Assembly (NCBI RefSeq): GCF_964355755.1
Contig: NC_092674.1
Coordinates: 15,691,001-15,755,000 of the forward strand
Direction: 5' to 3'
DNA length: 64,000 nucleotides
Source: Antedon mediterranea
Taxonomy: Eukaryota > Echinodermata > Crinoidea > Comatulida > Antedonidae
Shown here: one piece after another, positions 1 to 11,060 of the stretch
Layout of the letters: every line of letters starts with the position of its first letter
How positions within the stretch are numbered: position 1 is the stretch's first letter
Notes under the pieces: model-generated
What the model was told of the DNA's origin: nothing
The model's input: only the letters and a program-made list of their open reading frames with translations
Databases searched by the model: none
Program-made: the position numbers and the translations under genes

Positions 1-78
1 CCTTGCGATTCCCCCAAACGTGGGGAACTCGGGTGTATAATTTATGGTAGCGGGGGACTGCGTTCGCGCTAACCCCCA
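1..78 (+). ncRNA. U1: U1 snRNA, 3' part (cut by window start)
   Basis: Matches U1 nt 90-167 of the complete copies: stem-loop 3, the Sm site and the UUCG stem-loop 4. The 5' half lies outside the window, so it is truncated by the window edge rather than by mutation. Confidence 0.95.
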
Positions 79-426
79 CCCCAATTCGACATTAATATTA
101 GATAAGCCTATGCAGTTCACGATAATCGTTAGTTTAATTAAGAACACTTGATATATAACTATTTATGGTTACATTATCTGTTTTGAAACTTTGTTGGTTT
201 GTAACTATTTATTTTCCCTTAACAACTATTGGTATAGCATATTGACAGGCGTTGAACGCTTCATAATTATTTCGAAGCGTACGAAGAATAATATCAAACT
301 CTAGATTAAACTAAATCAAGTAGTCTATTATAGAACTTAGGTATTTAAATAATTTTATTACTTTCTGTTAAACGATAATTATATTTCACTTACAATATGT
401 ATTAAATGCTATTTATTTATAGATAT
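79..426. other. Convergent 3' spacer of the monomer
   Basis: AT-rich spacer between the U1 3' end and the 3' end of the - strand gene; repeated in every monomer. No conserved open frame is seen. It holds the U1 3' box candidate (91-102), an 11-bp inverted repeat GCGTTGAACGC (249-259), and a hairpin with arms ACGCTTC (256-262) and GAAGCGT (274-280). A second set of AATAAA-type signals lies near 405-420 on the - strand. Confidence 0.7.
249..280. repeat. Overlapping inverted repeats in the 3' spacer
   Basis: GCGTT-G-AACGC at 249-259 is a perfect inverted repeat with a one-base centre. It overlaps a 7-bp hairpin: ACGCTTC at 256-262 pairs with GAAGCGT at 274-280 around an 11-nt AT-rich loop. It is kept in all monomers inspected. 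The role is unknown; it could be a protein-binding site or a 3'-end structure of the opposing transcript. Confidence 0.55.
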
Positions 427-436
427 TTTATTTATT
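427..436 (-). terminator. Polyadenylation signals abutting the stop codon
   Basis: On the - strand the TAA stop (438-436) runs straight into overlapping AATAAA hexamers (436-431 and 432-427). The 3' UTR is therefore probably only a few tens of bases. The arrangement recurs in each monomer except the four 1,697-bp ones, where it is deleted. Confidence 0.65.
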
Positions 437-1287
437 TACATGTCATATTGTTCTTTTCGAAGAAGTTTGGCGATAGAAAACCTTTGACATTTTAGACTCA
501 ATGATGAAGACGTAGTATGTACAGCGTTTAATTGTTCTGTTTCAGTTTGTAAGCAATGCTGTTTTTCTTTGCCATTTCTATCGCTGCAATTCAAGTGGTT
601 TATGGATTGGAGATCTAGCTCCATCGGTGCATTGCGTGATATCGTATACAGGTATGCCACCCACTCGTTGTAAGTGTTGGATGTTACGTGGTACTTCGTT
701 CCATTCACTATAATGATATATGGCAGATAGTATTGCCAACCGTCTGTCAATCGATACCTATAACAAGAAAACAACATTATTTATTAATAACGATGATCAT
801 GTAAATAAATAATAAGGATAATCAATGGTATTTCTGTTAAAATTACAAATGTAAGGAGCATTACTAGTAAAATGACAAAAGTACTGTAACCGAATAAGAA
901 ATGTAAGTAAGTTGCAGGCAGTGAGTTTTATTTAAGAAAAGGTTATTACAAATAATGTGGTAGAAAGAAGTTTCGTATCGATCAGTAAATTACCTCTAAA
1001 GGCCAACATTGTTATTGCAATGAATAAGTTGGTTTAATAATGTAAATCACATACCTGTGTCTGTCAACCTTTTCGATATACGGAGATTCACTGAAGATCT
1101 GTCGAACACATTCTCTGACATTCCTCATATTATACTTCTCCGGACAAATTTTATCAATAATGTGCAGCACGTTTAGAGAACCGCTGGTAGTATCTGGACA
1201 ACGGAGAAGAGCCGCCACAACAAGTTCTTGAAATGAGAGAGGCATCATCAATGTATCGGTGAGATCGGAGAACATCATGCAAGACAT
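436..1287 (-). CDS. Two-exon gene of the U1 repeat, 184 aa, possible winged-helix protein (copy 1)
   Basis: Spliced on the - strand: exon 1 coding part 1055-1287, intron 758-1054 (donor CACAG|GTATGT, acceptor TTGTTATAG|G), exon 2 436-757. The junction codon AG|G encodes Arg78, giving 184 residues. The first ATG is used; an in-frame TAA lies upstream. Residues about 17-82 (from LSFQELVVAALL through RNVRECVRQIF to KVDRHRYRL) have a helix-helix-helix-strand pattern like a winged-helix DNA-binding domain, and the intron falls at the putative wing. Residues about 85-184 match no family I recognise. No signal peptide or membrane span is evident. This copy has Lys in NGKEK where all others have Glu. 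The spliced model is well supported by its splice sites, TATA box and polyA signal; the fold is a guess, and expression is not shown. Confidence 0.72.
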
Positions 1288-1362
1288 ATTTAGGTTATTC
1301 GTCGTTCGGATAATAGTCGAATGGTAGCTTTTCAGATAATTCAGTTGACTTTAATAGTTGAA

Positions 1363-1394
1363 TGCCGTAGAAATCAAAGGCACACCATTTTATA
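1363..1394 (-). promoter_or_regulatory. TATA box and initiator of the - strand gene
   Basis: On the - strand TATAAAA occupies 1394-1388 and an initiator-like CATTC puts its A at 1363, exactly 31 bp downstream of the first T, the usual RNA polymerase II spacing. This predicts a 5' UTR of about 75 nt before the ATG at 1287. The element recurs in each complete monomer; it is broken by insertions at 53,402 and 55,524 and absent from the 978-bp monomer. Confidence 0.65.
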
Positions 1395-1708
1395 AATGTC
1401 TTTGTCGGTTAGATATTAATGAAAGAACAAGAAAAACACAATAGAAACAATGGCTGCGTTGAGTAACGCGGGCGCAATCGCAACAATAAACAATTTTAAA
1501 ACAATAGAAACGGTAAAGCAAAGAAAGCAGATGACACTTTAATGATTTGTCGGTATGAAATTACAACTTCCAATACTATTAAAAACAACTAGCATTTAAA
1601 TTTAGTTGATATGAAAATATGTTTGAGAATAGACTACAGTTAATGTAAGTTACAGAAGAGTATATTACTATTTACATTATGACACTGTAACTGAATATAA
1701 ATACCAGA
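1395..1708. promoter_or_regulatory. Shared divergent upstream region
   Basis: About 310 bp separate the TATA box of the - strand gene from the proximal U1 promoter. The stretch is AT-rich except for a GC-rich island at about 1453-1485 that includes GCGTT-GAGT-AACGC (1456-1469) followed by GCGGGCGCA. U1 genes usually have a distal enhancer 200 or more bp upstream, so this island is a candidate for that element or for a bidirectional one. No TATA lies at -30 of U1, as expected for a polymerase II snRNA gene. Confidence 0.4.
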
Positions 1709-1730
1709 ATGACACTTGTACAACGATACC
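1709..1730 (+). promoter_or_regulatory. Candidate proximal sequence element of U1
   Basis: This lies at -63 to -42 of the U1 start, where animal snRNA genes carry the SNAPc-bound PSE. It begins ATGACACTTGTAC; the TGAC start is shared with vertebrate U1 PSEs, but the rest is weakly similar and the motif differs between phyla. The call rests mainly on position and on conservation in all complete monomers. Confidence 0.35.
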
Positions 1731-1771
1731 AAGCCAATATGTCAGCTAAGAAGGTGGTATGGCGTTTAAGC

Positions 1772-1938
1772 ATACTTACCTGGCACAGGAGCGACTTTGA
1801 TCAGGAAGGAATGTCCTCCCAAGATGAGGCCTCAGCATTGCACACACGGCTGCGGTTGACCCTTGCGATTCCCCCAAACGTGGGGAACTCGGGTGTATAA
1901 TTTATGGTAGCGGGGGACTGCGTTCGCGCTAACCCCCA
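1772..1938 (+). ncRNA. U1: U1 spliceosomal snRNA (copy 1, reference)
   Basis: U1 pairs its 5' end with intron 5' splice sites as the core of the U1 snRNP in the nucleus. Visible features in order: AUACUUACCUG at nt 1-11; stem-loop 1 with the U1-70K loop GAUCAGGAAG (nt 28-37); stem-loop 2 with the U1A loop AUUGCAC (nt 66-72); stem-loop 3 (about nt 89-120); Sm site AAUUUAUGG (nt 128-136); stem-loop 4, GGGGG..CUGCG-UUCG-CGC..CCCCC (nt 141-166). Length about 166-167 nt, against 164 in human. The 5' end is set by the canonical start; the 3' end is approximate. A 3' box candidate follows 12 nt downstream. In this annotation U1 variants are numbered from this copy. Confidence 0.97.
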
Positions 1939-1950
1939 CCCCAATTCGAC

Positions 1951-1962
1951 ATTAATATTAGA
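1951..1962 (+). terminator. Candidate U1 3' box
   Basis: ATTAATATTAGA lies 12 nt past the U1 3' end. It fits the second half of the metazoan snRNA 3' box (AAARNNAGA) at eight of nine positions. The 3' box directs Integrator cleavage of pre-snRNA. It is conserved at the same offset in all complete copies. Confidence 0.5.
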
Positions 1963-2295
1963 TAAGCCTATGCAGTTCACGATAATCGTTAGTTTAATTA
2001 AGAACACTTGATATATAACTATTTATGGTTACATTATCTGTTTTGAAACTTTGTTGGTTTGTAACTATTTATTTTCCCTTAACAACTATTGGTATAGCAT
2101 ATTGACAGGCGTTGAACGCTTCATAATTATTTCGAAGCGTACGAAGAATAATATCAAACTCTAGATTAAACAAAATCAAGTAGTCTATTATAGAACTTAG
2201 GTATTTAAATAATTTTATTACTTTCTGTTAAACGATAATTATATTTCACTTACAATATGTATTAAATGCTATTTATTTATAGATATTTTATTTAT

Positions 2296-3147
2296 TTACA
2301 TGTCATATTGTTCTTTTCGAAGAAGTTTGGCGATAGAAAACCTTTGACATTTTAGACTCAATGATGAAGACGTAGTATGTACAGCGTTTAATTGTTCTGT
2401 TTCAGTTTGTAAGCAATGCTGTTTTTCTTCGCCATTTCTATCGCTGCAATTCAAGTGGTTTATGGATTGGAGATCTAGCTCCATCGGTGCATTGCGTGAT
2501 ATCGTATACAGGTATGCCACCCACTCGTTGTAAGTGTTGGATGTTACGTGGTACTTCGTTCCATTCACTATAATGATATATGGCAGATAGTATTGCCAAC
2601 CGTCTGTCAATCGATACCTATAACAAGAAAACAACATTATTTATTAATAACGATGATCATGTAAATAAATAATAAGGATAATCAATGGTATTTTTGTTAA
2701 AATTACAAATGTAAGGAGCATTACTAGTAAAATGACAAAAGTACTGTAACCGAATAAGTAATGTAAGTAAGTTGCAGGCAGTGAGTTTTATTTAAGAAAA
2801 GGTTATTACAAATAATGTGGTAGAAAGAAGTTTCGTATCGATCAGTAAATTACCTCTAAAGGCCAACATTGTTATTGCAATGAATAAGTTGGTTTAATAA
2901 TGTAAATCACATACCTGTGTCTGTCAACCTTTTCGATATACGGAGATTCACTGAAGATCTGTCGAACACATTCTCTGACATTCCTCATATTATACTTCTC
3001 CGGACAAATTTTATCAATAATGTGCAGCACGTTTAGAGAACCGCTGGTAGTATCTGGACAACGGAGAAGAGCCGCCACAACAAGTTCTTGAAATGAGAGA
3101 GGCATCATCAATGTATCGGTGAGATCGGAGAACATCATGCAAGACAT
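2296..3147 (-). CDS. Two-exon repeat gene, 184 aa (copy 2)
   Basis: Exons 2915-3147 and 2296-2617, both open with canonical splice sites. Carries the majority sequence (NGEEK, IFSESP, RKEQYDM at the C-terminus) and serves as the consensus form. Confidence 0.7.
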
Positions 3148-3631
3148 ATTTAGGTTATTCGTCGTTCGGATAATAGTCGAATGGTAGCTTTTCAGATAAT
3201 TCAGTTGACTTTAATAGTTGAATGCCGTAGAAATCAAAGGCACACCATTTTATAAATGTCTTTGTCGGTTAGATATTAATGAAAGAACAAGAAAAACACA
3301 ATAGAAACAATGGCTGCGTTGAGTAACGCGGGCGCAATCGCAACAATAAACAATTTTAAAACAATAGAAACGGTAAAGCAAAGAAAGCAGATGACACTTT
3401 AATGATTTGTCGGTATGAAATTACAACTTCCAATACTATTAAAAACAACTAGCATTTAAATTTAGTTGATATGAAAATATGTTTGAGAATAGACTACAGT
3501 TAATGTAAGTTACAGAAGAGTATATTACTATTTACATTATGACACTGTAACTGAATATAAATACCAGAATGACACTTGTACAACGATACCAAGCCAATAT
3601 GTCAGCTAAGAAGGTGGTATGGCGTTTAAGC

Positions 3632-3798
3632 ATACTTACCTGGCACAGGAGCGACTTTGATCAGGAAGGAATGTCCTCCCAAGATGAGGCCTCAGCATTG
3701 CACACACGGCTGCGGTTGACCCTTGCGATTCCCCCAAACGTGGGGAACTCGGGTGTATAATTTATGGTAGCGGGGGACTGCGTTCGCGCTAACCCCCA
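3632..3798 (+). ncRNA. U1: U1 snRNA (copy 2)
   Basis: Identical to the reference copy in all domains. Confidence 0.96.
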
Positions 3799-4155
3799 CC
3801 CCAATTCGACATTAATATTAGATAAGCCTATGCAGTTCACGATAATCGTTAGTTTAATTAAGAACACTTGATATATAACTATTTATGGTTACATTATCTG
3901 TTTTGAAACTTTGTTGGTTTGTAACTATTTATTTTCCCTTAACAACTATTGGTATAGCATATTGACAGGCGTTGAACGCTTCATAATTATTTCGAAGCGT
4001 ACGAAGAATAATATCAAACTCTAGATTAAACAAAATCAAGTAGTCTATTATAGAACTTAGGTATTTAAATAATTTTATTACTTTCTGTTAAACGATAATT
4101 ATATTTCACTTACAATATGTATTAAATGCTATTTATTTATAGATATTTTATTTAT

Positions 4156-4994
4156 TTACATGTCATATTGTTCTTTTCGAAGAAGTTTGGTGATAGAAAA
4201 CCTTTGACATTTTAGACTCAATGATGAAGACGTAGTATGTACAGCGTTTAATTGTTCTGTTTCAGTTTGTAAGCAATGCTGTTTTTCTTCGCCATTTCTA
4301 TCGCTGCAATTCAAGTGGTTTATGGATTGGAGATCTAGCTCCGTGATATCGTATACAGGTATGCCACCCACTCGTTGTAAGTGTTGGATGTTACGTGGTA
4401 CTTCGTTCCATTCACTATAATGATATATGGCAGATAGTATTGCCAACCGTCTGTCAATCGATACCTATAACAAGAAAACAACATTATTTATTAATAACGA
4501 TGATCATGTAAATAAATAATAAGGATAATCAATGGTATTTCTGTTAAAATTACAAATGTAAGGAGCATTACTAGTAAAATGACAGAAGTACTGTAACCGA
4601 ATAAGAAATGTAAGTAAGTTGCAGGCAGTGAGTTTTATTTAAGAAAAGGTTATTACAAATAATGTGGTAGAAAGAAGTTTCGTATCGATCAGTAAATTAC
4701 CTCTAAAGGCCAACATTGTTATTGCAATGAATAAGTTGGTTTAATAATGTAAATCACATACCTGTGTCTGTCAACCTTTTCGATATACGGAGATTCACTG
4801 AAGATCTGTCGAACACATTCTCTGACATTCCTCATATTATACTTCTCAGGACAAATTTTATCAATAATGTGCAGCACGTTTAGAGAACCGCTGGTAGTAT
4901 CTGGACAACGGAGAAGAGCCGCCACAACAAGTTCTTGAAATGAGAGAGGCATCATCAATGTATCGGTGAGATCGGAGAACATCATGCAAGACAT
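4156..4994 (-). pseudogene. Repeat gene with 13-bp exon 2 deletion
   Basis: Exon 1 (4762-4994) is intact. Exon 2 lacks 13 bp just left of the CTAGCTCC end near 4342, so the spliced frame runs ..YTISRS and stops at about residue 120. The C-terminal third is lost, although a frame for it survives out of phase. Confidence 0.75.
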
Positions 4995-5478
4995 ATTTAG
5001 GTTATTCGTCGTTCGGATAATAGTCGAATGGTAGCTTTTCAGATAATTCAGTTGACTTTAATAGTTGAATGCCGTAGAAATCAAAGGCACACCATTTTAT
5101 AAATGTCTTTGTCGGTTAGATATTAATGAAAGAACAAGAAAAACACAATAGAAACAATGGCTGCGTTGAGTAACGCGGGCGCAATCGCAACAATAAACAA
5201 TTTTAAAACAATAGAAACGGTAAAGCAAAGAAAGCAGATGACACTTTAATGATTTATCGGTATGAAATTACAACTTCCAATACTATTAAAAACAACTAGC
5301 ATTTAAATTTAGTTGATATGAAAATATGTTTGAGAATAGACTACAGTTAATGTAAGTTACAGAAGAGTATATTACTATTTACATTATGACACTGTAACTG
5401 AATATAAATACCAGAATGACACTTGTACAACGATACCAAGCCAATATGTCAGCTAAGAAGGTGGTATGGCGTTTAAGC

Positions 5479-5645
5479 ATACTTACCTGGCACAGGAGCG
5501 ACTTTGATCAGGAAGGAATGTCCTCCCAAGATGAGGCCTCAGCATTGCACACACGGCTGCGGTTGACCCTTGCGATTCCCCCAAACGTGGGGAACTCGGG
5601 TGTATAATTTATGGTAGCGGGGGACTGCGTTCGCGCTAACCCCCA
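5479..5645 (+). ncRNA. U1: U1 snRNA (copy 3)
   Basis: Identical to the reference. Confidence 0.96.
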
Positions 5646-5911
5646 CCCCAATTCGACATTAATATTAGATAAGCCTATGCAGTTCACGATAATCGTTAGT
5701 TTAATTAAGAACACTTGATATATAACTATTTATGGTTACATTATCTGTTTTGAAACTTTGTTGGTTTGTAACTATTTATTTTCCCTTAACAACTATTGGT
5801 ATAGCATATTGACAGGCGTTGAACGCTTCATAATTATTTCGAAGCGTACGAAGAATAATATCAAACTCTAGATTAAACAAAATCAAGTAGTCTATTATAG
5901 AACTTACGTAT

Positions 5912-6691
5912 TTAAATAGTATGTACAGCGTTTAATTGTTCTGTTTCAGTTTGTAAGCAATGCTGTTTTTCTTCGCCATTTCTATCGCGGCAATTCAAGT
6001 GGTTTATGGATTGGAGATCTAGCTCCATCGGTGCATTGCGTGATATCGTATACAGGTATGCCACCCACTCGTTGTAAGTGTTGGATGTTACGTGGTACTT
6101 CGTTCCATTCACTATAATGATATATGGCAGATAGTATTGCCAACCGTCTGTCAATCGATACCTATAACAAGAAAACAACATTATTTATTAATAACGATGA
6201 TCATGTAAATAAATAATAAGGATAATCAATGGTATTTCTGTTAAAATTACAAATGTAAGGAGCATTACTAGTAAAATGACAAAAGTACTGTAACCGAATA
6301 AGAAATGTAAGTAAGTTGCAGGCAGTGAGTTTTATTTAAGAAAAGGTTATTACAAATAATGTGGTAGAAAGAAGTTTCGTATCGATCAGTAAATTACCTC
6401 TAAAGGCCAACATTGTTATTGCAATGAATAAGTTGGTTTAATAATGTAAATCACATACCTGTGTCTGTCAACCTTTTCGATATACGGAGATTCACTGAAG
6501 ATCTGTCGAACACATTCTCTGACATTCCTCATATTATACTTCTCCGGACAAATTTTATCAATAATGTGCAGCACGTTTAGAGAACCGCTGGTAGTATCTG
6601 GACAACGGAGAAGAGCCGCCACAACAAGTTCTTGAAATGAGAGAGGCATCATCAATGTATCGGTGAGATCGGAGAACATCATGCAAGACAT
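5912..6691 (-). pseudogene. Repeat gene truncated by 163-bp deletion
   Basis: Exon 1 (6459-6691) is intact. A deletion of 163 bp removes the last part of exon 2, the normal stop and the polyA signals, so the protein ends ..NAVHTI at about 160 residues. Ser-to-Arg change in NCRDRN. Either a shortened allele or a dead copy; loss of the polyA signal favours dead. Confidence 0.7.
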
Positions 6692-7175
6692 ATTTAGGTT
6701 ATTCGTCGTTCGGATAATAGTCGAATGGTAGCTTTTCAGATAATTCAGTTGACTTTAATAGTTGAATGCCGTAGAAATCAAAGGCACACCATTTTATAAA
6801 TGTCTTTGTCGGTTAGATATTAATGAAAGAACAAGAAAAACACAATAGAAACAATGGCTGCGTTGAGTAACGCGGGCGCAAACGCAACAATAAACAATTT
6901 TAAAACAATAGAAACGGTAAAGCAAAGAAAGCAGATGACACTTTAATGATTTGTCGGTATGAAATTACAACTTCCAATACTATTAAAAACAACTAGCATT
7001 TAAATTTAGTTGATATGAAAATATGTTTGAGAATAGACTACAGTTAATGTAAGTTACAGAAGAGTATATTACTATTTACATTATGACACTGTAACTGAAT
7101 ATAAATACCAGAATGACACTTGTACAACGATACCAAGCCAATATGTCAGCTAAGAAGGTGGTATGGCGTTTAAGC

Positions 7176-7342
7176 ATACTTACCTGGCACAGGAGCGACT
7201 TTGGTCAGGAAGGAATGTCCTCTCAAGATGAGGCCTCAGCATTGCACACACGGCTGCGGTTGACCCTTGCGATTCCCCCAAACGTGGGGAACTCGGGTGT
7301 ATAATTTATGGTAGCGGGGGACTGCGTTCGCGCTAACCCCCA
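7176..7342 (+). ncRNA. U1: U1 snRNA variant A29G, C48U (copy 4)
   Basis: A29G changes the U1-70K loop from GAUCA to GGUCA, inside a near-invariant motif. C48U lies in the 3' side of stem 1 and probably turns a G-C pair into G-U. Confidence 0.93.
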
Positions 7343-7699
7343 CCCCAATTCGACATTAATATTAGATAAGCCTATGCAGTTCACGATAATCGTTAGTTTA
7401 ATTAAGAACACTTGATATATAACTATTTATGGTTACATTATCTGTTTTGAAACTTTGTTGGTTTGTAACTATTTATTTTCCCTTAACAACTATTGGTATA
7501 GCATATTGACAGGCGTTGAACGCTTCATAATTATTTCGAAGCGTACGAAGAATAATATCAAACTCTAGATTAAACAAAATCAAGTAGTCTATTATAGAAC
7601 TTAGGTATTTAAATAATTTTATTACTTTCTGTTAAACGATAATTATATTTCACTTACAATATGTATTAAATGCTATTTATTTATAGATATTTTATTTAT

Positions 7700-8551
7700 T
7701 TACATGTCATATTGTTCTTTTCGAAGAAGTTTGGCGATAGAAAACCTTTGACATTTTAGACTCAATGATGAAGACGTAGTATGTACAGCGTTTAATTGTT
7801 CTGTTTCAGTTTGTAAGCAATGCTGTTTTTCTTCGCCATTTCTATCGCTGCAATTCAAGTGGTTTATGGATTGGAGATCTAGCTCCATCGGTGCATTGCG
7901 TGATATCGTATACAGGTATGCCACCCACTCGTTGTAAGTGTTGGATGTTACGTGGTACTTCGTTCCATTCACTATAATGATATATGGCAGATAGTATTGC
8001 CAACCGTCTGTCAATCGATACCTATAACAAGAAAACAACATTATTTATTAATAACGATGATCATGTAAATAAATAATAAGGATAATCAATGGTATTTCTG
8101 TTAAAATTACAAATGTAAGGAGCATTACTAGTAAAATGACAAAAGTATTGTAACCGAATAAGTAATGTAAGTAAGTTGCAGGCAGTGAGTTTTATTTAAG
8201 AAAAGGTTATTACAAATAATGTGGTAGAAAGAAGTTTCGTATCGATCATTAAATTACCTGTAAAGGCCAACATTGTTATTGCAATGAATAAGTTGGTTTA
8301 ATAATGTAAATCACATACCTGTGTCTGTCAACCTTTTCGATATACGGAGATTCATTGAAGATCTGTCGAACACATTCTCTGACATTCCTCATATTATACT
8401 TCTCCGGACAAATTTTATCAATAATGTGCAGCACGTTTAGAGAACCGCTGGTAGTATCTGGACAACGGAGAAGAGCCGCCACAACAAGTTCTTGAAATGA
8501 GAGAGGCATCATCAATGTATCGGTGAGATCGGAGAACATCATGCAAGACAT
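7700..8551 (-). CDS. Two-exon repeat gene, 184 aa, S-to-N variant (copy 3)
   Basis: Exons 8319-8551 and 7700-8021. Ser-to-Asn in IFNESPY. Its intron and flank carry private changes (AAAGTATTG, GATCATTAAATTACCTG in + sense) that are shared with the copies at 11,418, 16,822 and 24,099. Confidence 0.68.
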
Positions 8552-9035
8552 ATTTAGGTTATTCGTCGTTCGGATAATAGTCGAATGGTAGCTTTTCAGA
8601 TAATTCAGTTGACTTTAATAGTTGAATGCCGTAGAAATCAAAGGCACACCATTTTATAAATGTCTTTGTCGGTTAGATATTAATGAAAGAACAAGAAAAA
8701 CACAATAGAAACAATGGCTGCGTTGAGTAACGCGGGCGCAATCGCAACAATAAACAATTTTAAAACAATAGAAACGGTAAAGCAAAGAAAGCAGATGACA
8801 CTTTAATGATTTGTCGGTATGAAATTACAACTTCCAATACTATTAAAAACAACTAGCATTTAAATTTAGTTGATATGAAAATATGTTTGAGAATAGACTA
8901 CAGTTAATGTAAGTTACAGAAGAGTATATTACTATTTACATTATGACACTGTAACTGAATATAAATACCAGAATGACACTTGTACAACGATACCAAGCCA
9001 ATATGTCAGCTAAGAAGGTGGTATGGCGTTTAAGC

Positions 9036-9200
9036 ATACTTACCTGGCACAGGAGCGACTTTGATCAGGAAGGAATGTCCTCCCAAGATGAGGCCTCAGC
9101 ATTGCACACACGGCTGCGGTTGACCCTTGCGATTCCCCCAAACGTGGGGAACTCGGGTATAATTTATGGTAGCGGGGGACTGCGTTCGCGCTAACCCCCA
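9036..9200 (+). ncRNA. U1: U1 snRNA with 2-nt deletion before the Sm site (copy 5)
   Basis: Two bases (GU) are missing at about nt 122-125, between stem-loop 3 and the Sm site; the Sm sequence AAUUUAUGG is intact. Shortening the single-stranded linker could affect Sm ring loading or be neutral. Confidence 0.92.
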
Positions 9201-9557
9201 CCCCAATTCGACATTAATATTAGATAAGCCTATGCAGTTCACGATAATCGTTAGTTTAATTAAGAACACTTGATATATAACTATTTATGGTTACATTATC
9301 TGTTTTGAAACTTTGTTGGTTTGTAACTATTTATTTTCCCTTAACAACTATTGGTATAGCATATTGACAGGCGTTGAACGCTTCATAATTATTTCGAAGC
9401 GTACGAAGAATAATATCAAACTCTAGATTAAACAAAATCAAGTAGTCTATTATAGAACTTAGGTATTTAAATAATTTTATTACTTTCTGTTAAACGATAA
9501 TTATATTTCACTTACAATATGTATTAAATGCTATTTATTTATAGATATTTTATTTAT

Positions 9558-10409
9558 TTACATGTCATATTGTTCTTTTCGAAGAAGTTTGGCGATAGAA
9601 AACCTTTGACATTTTAGACTCAATGATGAAGACGTAGTATGTACAGCGTTTAATTGTTCTGTTTCAGTTTGTAAGCAATGCTGTTTTTCTTCGCCATTTC
9701 TATCGCTGCAATTCAAGTGGTTTATGGATTGGAGATCTAGCTCCATCGGTGCATTGCGTGATATCGTATACAGGTATGCCACCCACTCGTTGTAAGTGTT
9801 GGATGTTACGTGGTACTTCGTTCCATTCACTATAATGATATATGGCAGATAGTATTGCCAACCGTCTGTCAATCGATACCTATAACAAGAAAACAACATT
9901 ATTTATTAATAACGATGATCATGTAAATAAATAATAAGGATAATCAATGGTATTTCTGTTAAAATTACAAATGTAAGGAGCATTACTAGTAAAATGACAA
10001 AAGTACTGTAACCGAATAAGAAATGTAAGTAAGTTGCAGGCAGTGAGTTTTATTTAAGAAAAGGTTATTACAAATAATGTGGTAGAAAGAAGTTTCGTAT
10101 CGATCAGTAAATTACCTCTAAAGGCCAACATTGTTATTGCAATGAATAAGTTGGTTTAATAATGTAAATCACATACCTGTGTCTGTCAACCTTTTCGATA
10201 TACGGAGATTCACTGAAGATCTGTCGAACACATTCTCTGACATTCCTCATATTATACTTCTCCGGACAAATTTTATCAATAATGTGCAGCACGTTTAGAG
10301 AACCGCTGGTAGTATCTGGACAACGGAGAAGAGCCGCCACAACAAGTTCTTGAAATGAGAGAGGCATCATCAATGTATCGGTGAGATCGGAGAACATCAT
10401 GCAAGACAT
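9558..10409 (-). CDS. Two-exon repeat gene, 184 aa (copy 4)
   Basis: Exons 10177-10409 and 9558-9879; consensus protein. Confidence 0.7.
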
Positions 10410-10893
10410 ATTTAGGTTATTCGTCGTTCGGATAATAGTCGAATGGTAGCTTTTCAGATAATTCAGTTGACTTTAATAGTTGAATGCCGTAGAAATCAAA
10501 GGCACACCATTTTATAAATGTCTTTGTCGGTTAGATATTAATGAAAGAACAAGAAAAACACAATAGAAACAATGGCTGCGTTGAGTAACGCGGGCGCAAA
10601 CGCAACAATAAACAATTTTAAAACAATAGAAACGGTAAAGCAAAGAAAGCAGATGACACTTTAATGATTTGTCGGTATGAAATTACAACTTCCAATACTA
10701 TTAAAAACAACTAGCATTTAAATTTAGTTGATATGAAAATATGTTTGAGAATAGACTACAGTTAATGTAAGTTACAGAAGAGTATATTACTATTTACATT
10801 ATGACACTGTAACTGAATATAAATACCAGAATGACACTTGTACAACGATACCAAGCCAATATGTCAGCTAAGAAGGTGGTATGGCGTTTAAGC

Positions 10894-11060
10894 ATACTTA
10901 CCTGGCACAGGAGCGACTTTGATCAGGAAGGAATGTCCTCTCAAGATGAGGCCTCAGCATTGCACACACGGCTGCGGTTGACCCTTGCGATTCCCCCAAA
11001 CGTGGGGAACTCGGGTGTATAATTTATGGTAGCGGGGGACTGCGTTCGCGCTAACCCCCA
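10894..11060 (+). ncRNA. U1: U1 snRNA variant C48U (copy 6)
   Basis: Differs from the reference only by C48U in stem 1. Confidence 0.95.

Noticed and set aside
1450-1542. 30-codon + strand frame starting ATGGCTGCG in the divergent region
   Set aside because: Short and inside the presumed promoter. It is conserved no more than its surroundings; no other support for translation.
79-1708. Other small RNA genes (5S, tRNA, U2, U6) within the monomer
   Set aside because: I looked on both strands for tRNA box motifs, the 5S 5' end, U2 and U6 signatures and found none.
1709-1900. 63-residue + strand frame repeated in every monomer
   Set aside because: It runs through the U1 promoter and the first two thirds of the U1 RNA gene. 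The conservation is explained by U1, and the frame simply ends at the TAA of the Sm region.
1801-2007. 62-68-residue - strand frame repeated in every monomer
   Set aside because: Antisense shadow of U1 and its 3' flank; it starts at a GTG, and its two lengths only reflect the C48U difference.
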